NCBI GenBank assembly: GCA_031286005.1 | Contig: JAITVC010000211.1 | Span: forward strand, 1-6,712 | Reading direction: 5' to 3' | Length of the DNA stretch: 6,712 nucleotides | Source of the DNA: Bacteroidales bacterium | GTDB lineage: Bacteria > Bacteroidota > Bacteroidia > Bacteroidales > P3 | Shown: positions 6,701 through 6,712 of the stretch, one piece after another | Layout: each line of letters starts with the position of its first letter | Numbering within the stretch: the stretch's first letter is position 1 | Translations under genes and position numbers: made by a program | Notes under the pieces: model-generated | What the model saw: only the letters and a program-made list of their open reading frames with translations | Databases searched by the model: none | Told to the model about the DNA's origin: nothing

Positions 6701-6712
6701 AAATTGATTGTA

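Overview
The window looks like chromosomal DNA of a member of the Bacteroidota, most likely an anaerobic, Bacteroidales-like lineage. The case rests on a textbook Bacteroidota promoter (TTTG, 20 bp, TATCTTTG) ahead of etfB, A-rich leaders without clear Shine-Dalgarno sequences, TAA stops on every intact gene whose 3' end is visible, a TonB-dependent outer-membrane receptor, and a TRL-family lipoprotein. The genus cannot be fixed from the sequence. All genes lie on the minus strand, so the window reads from right to left.

Layout in transcription order. (1) 6700-4412: a complete TonB-dependent outer-membrane receptor of 762 aa, with signal peptide, TonB box, plug and barrel. (2) 4391-4360: a promoter inside the 85 bp gap, overlapped by an imperfect palindrome. 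(3) 4326-3454: etfB. (4) 3453-3357: a 97 bp spacer able to form a long hairpin. (5) 3356-2334: etfA. (6) 2327-1989: a DUF5674-type gene broken by one in-frame amber codon. (7) 1989-1681: an unnamed 102-aa helical protein overlapping the previous gene by 1 nt. (8) 1581-1285: a TRL-like lipoprotein. (9) 1244 to the left edge: an acyl-CoA dehydrogenase cut off at residue 414, before its catalytic region.

The metabolic core is the electron-transfer flavoprotein EtfBA plus an acyl-CoA dehydrogenase, which together couple oxidation or reduction of acyl-CoA thioesters to the cell's electron carriers. EtfB carries sequence blocks like those of clostridial, electron-bifurcating EtfB, so the set may take part in NADH/ferredoxin-linked enoyl-CoA reduction as well as, or instead of, respiratory beta-oxidation. 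That is inference.

The most interesting part is 1245-2333. This AT-rich stretch, holding the DUF5674-like gene, its overlapping partner and a lipoprotein, sits between etfA and the acyl-CoA dehydrogenase, genes that commonly sit together. It looks like accessory DNA placed in a metabolic operon without interrupting it, and its first gene carries a single nonsense codon while the rest of its reading frame is still well conserved. I found no RNA gene, CRISPR array, insertion sequence or integrase.
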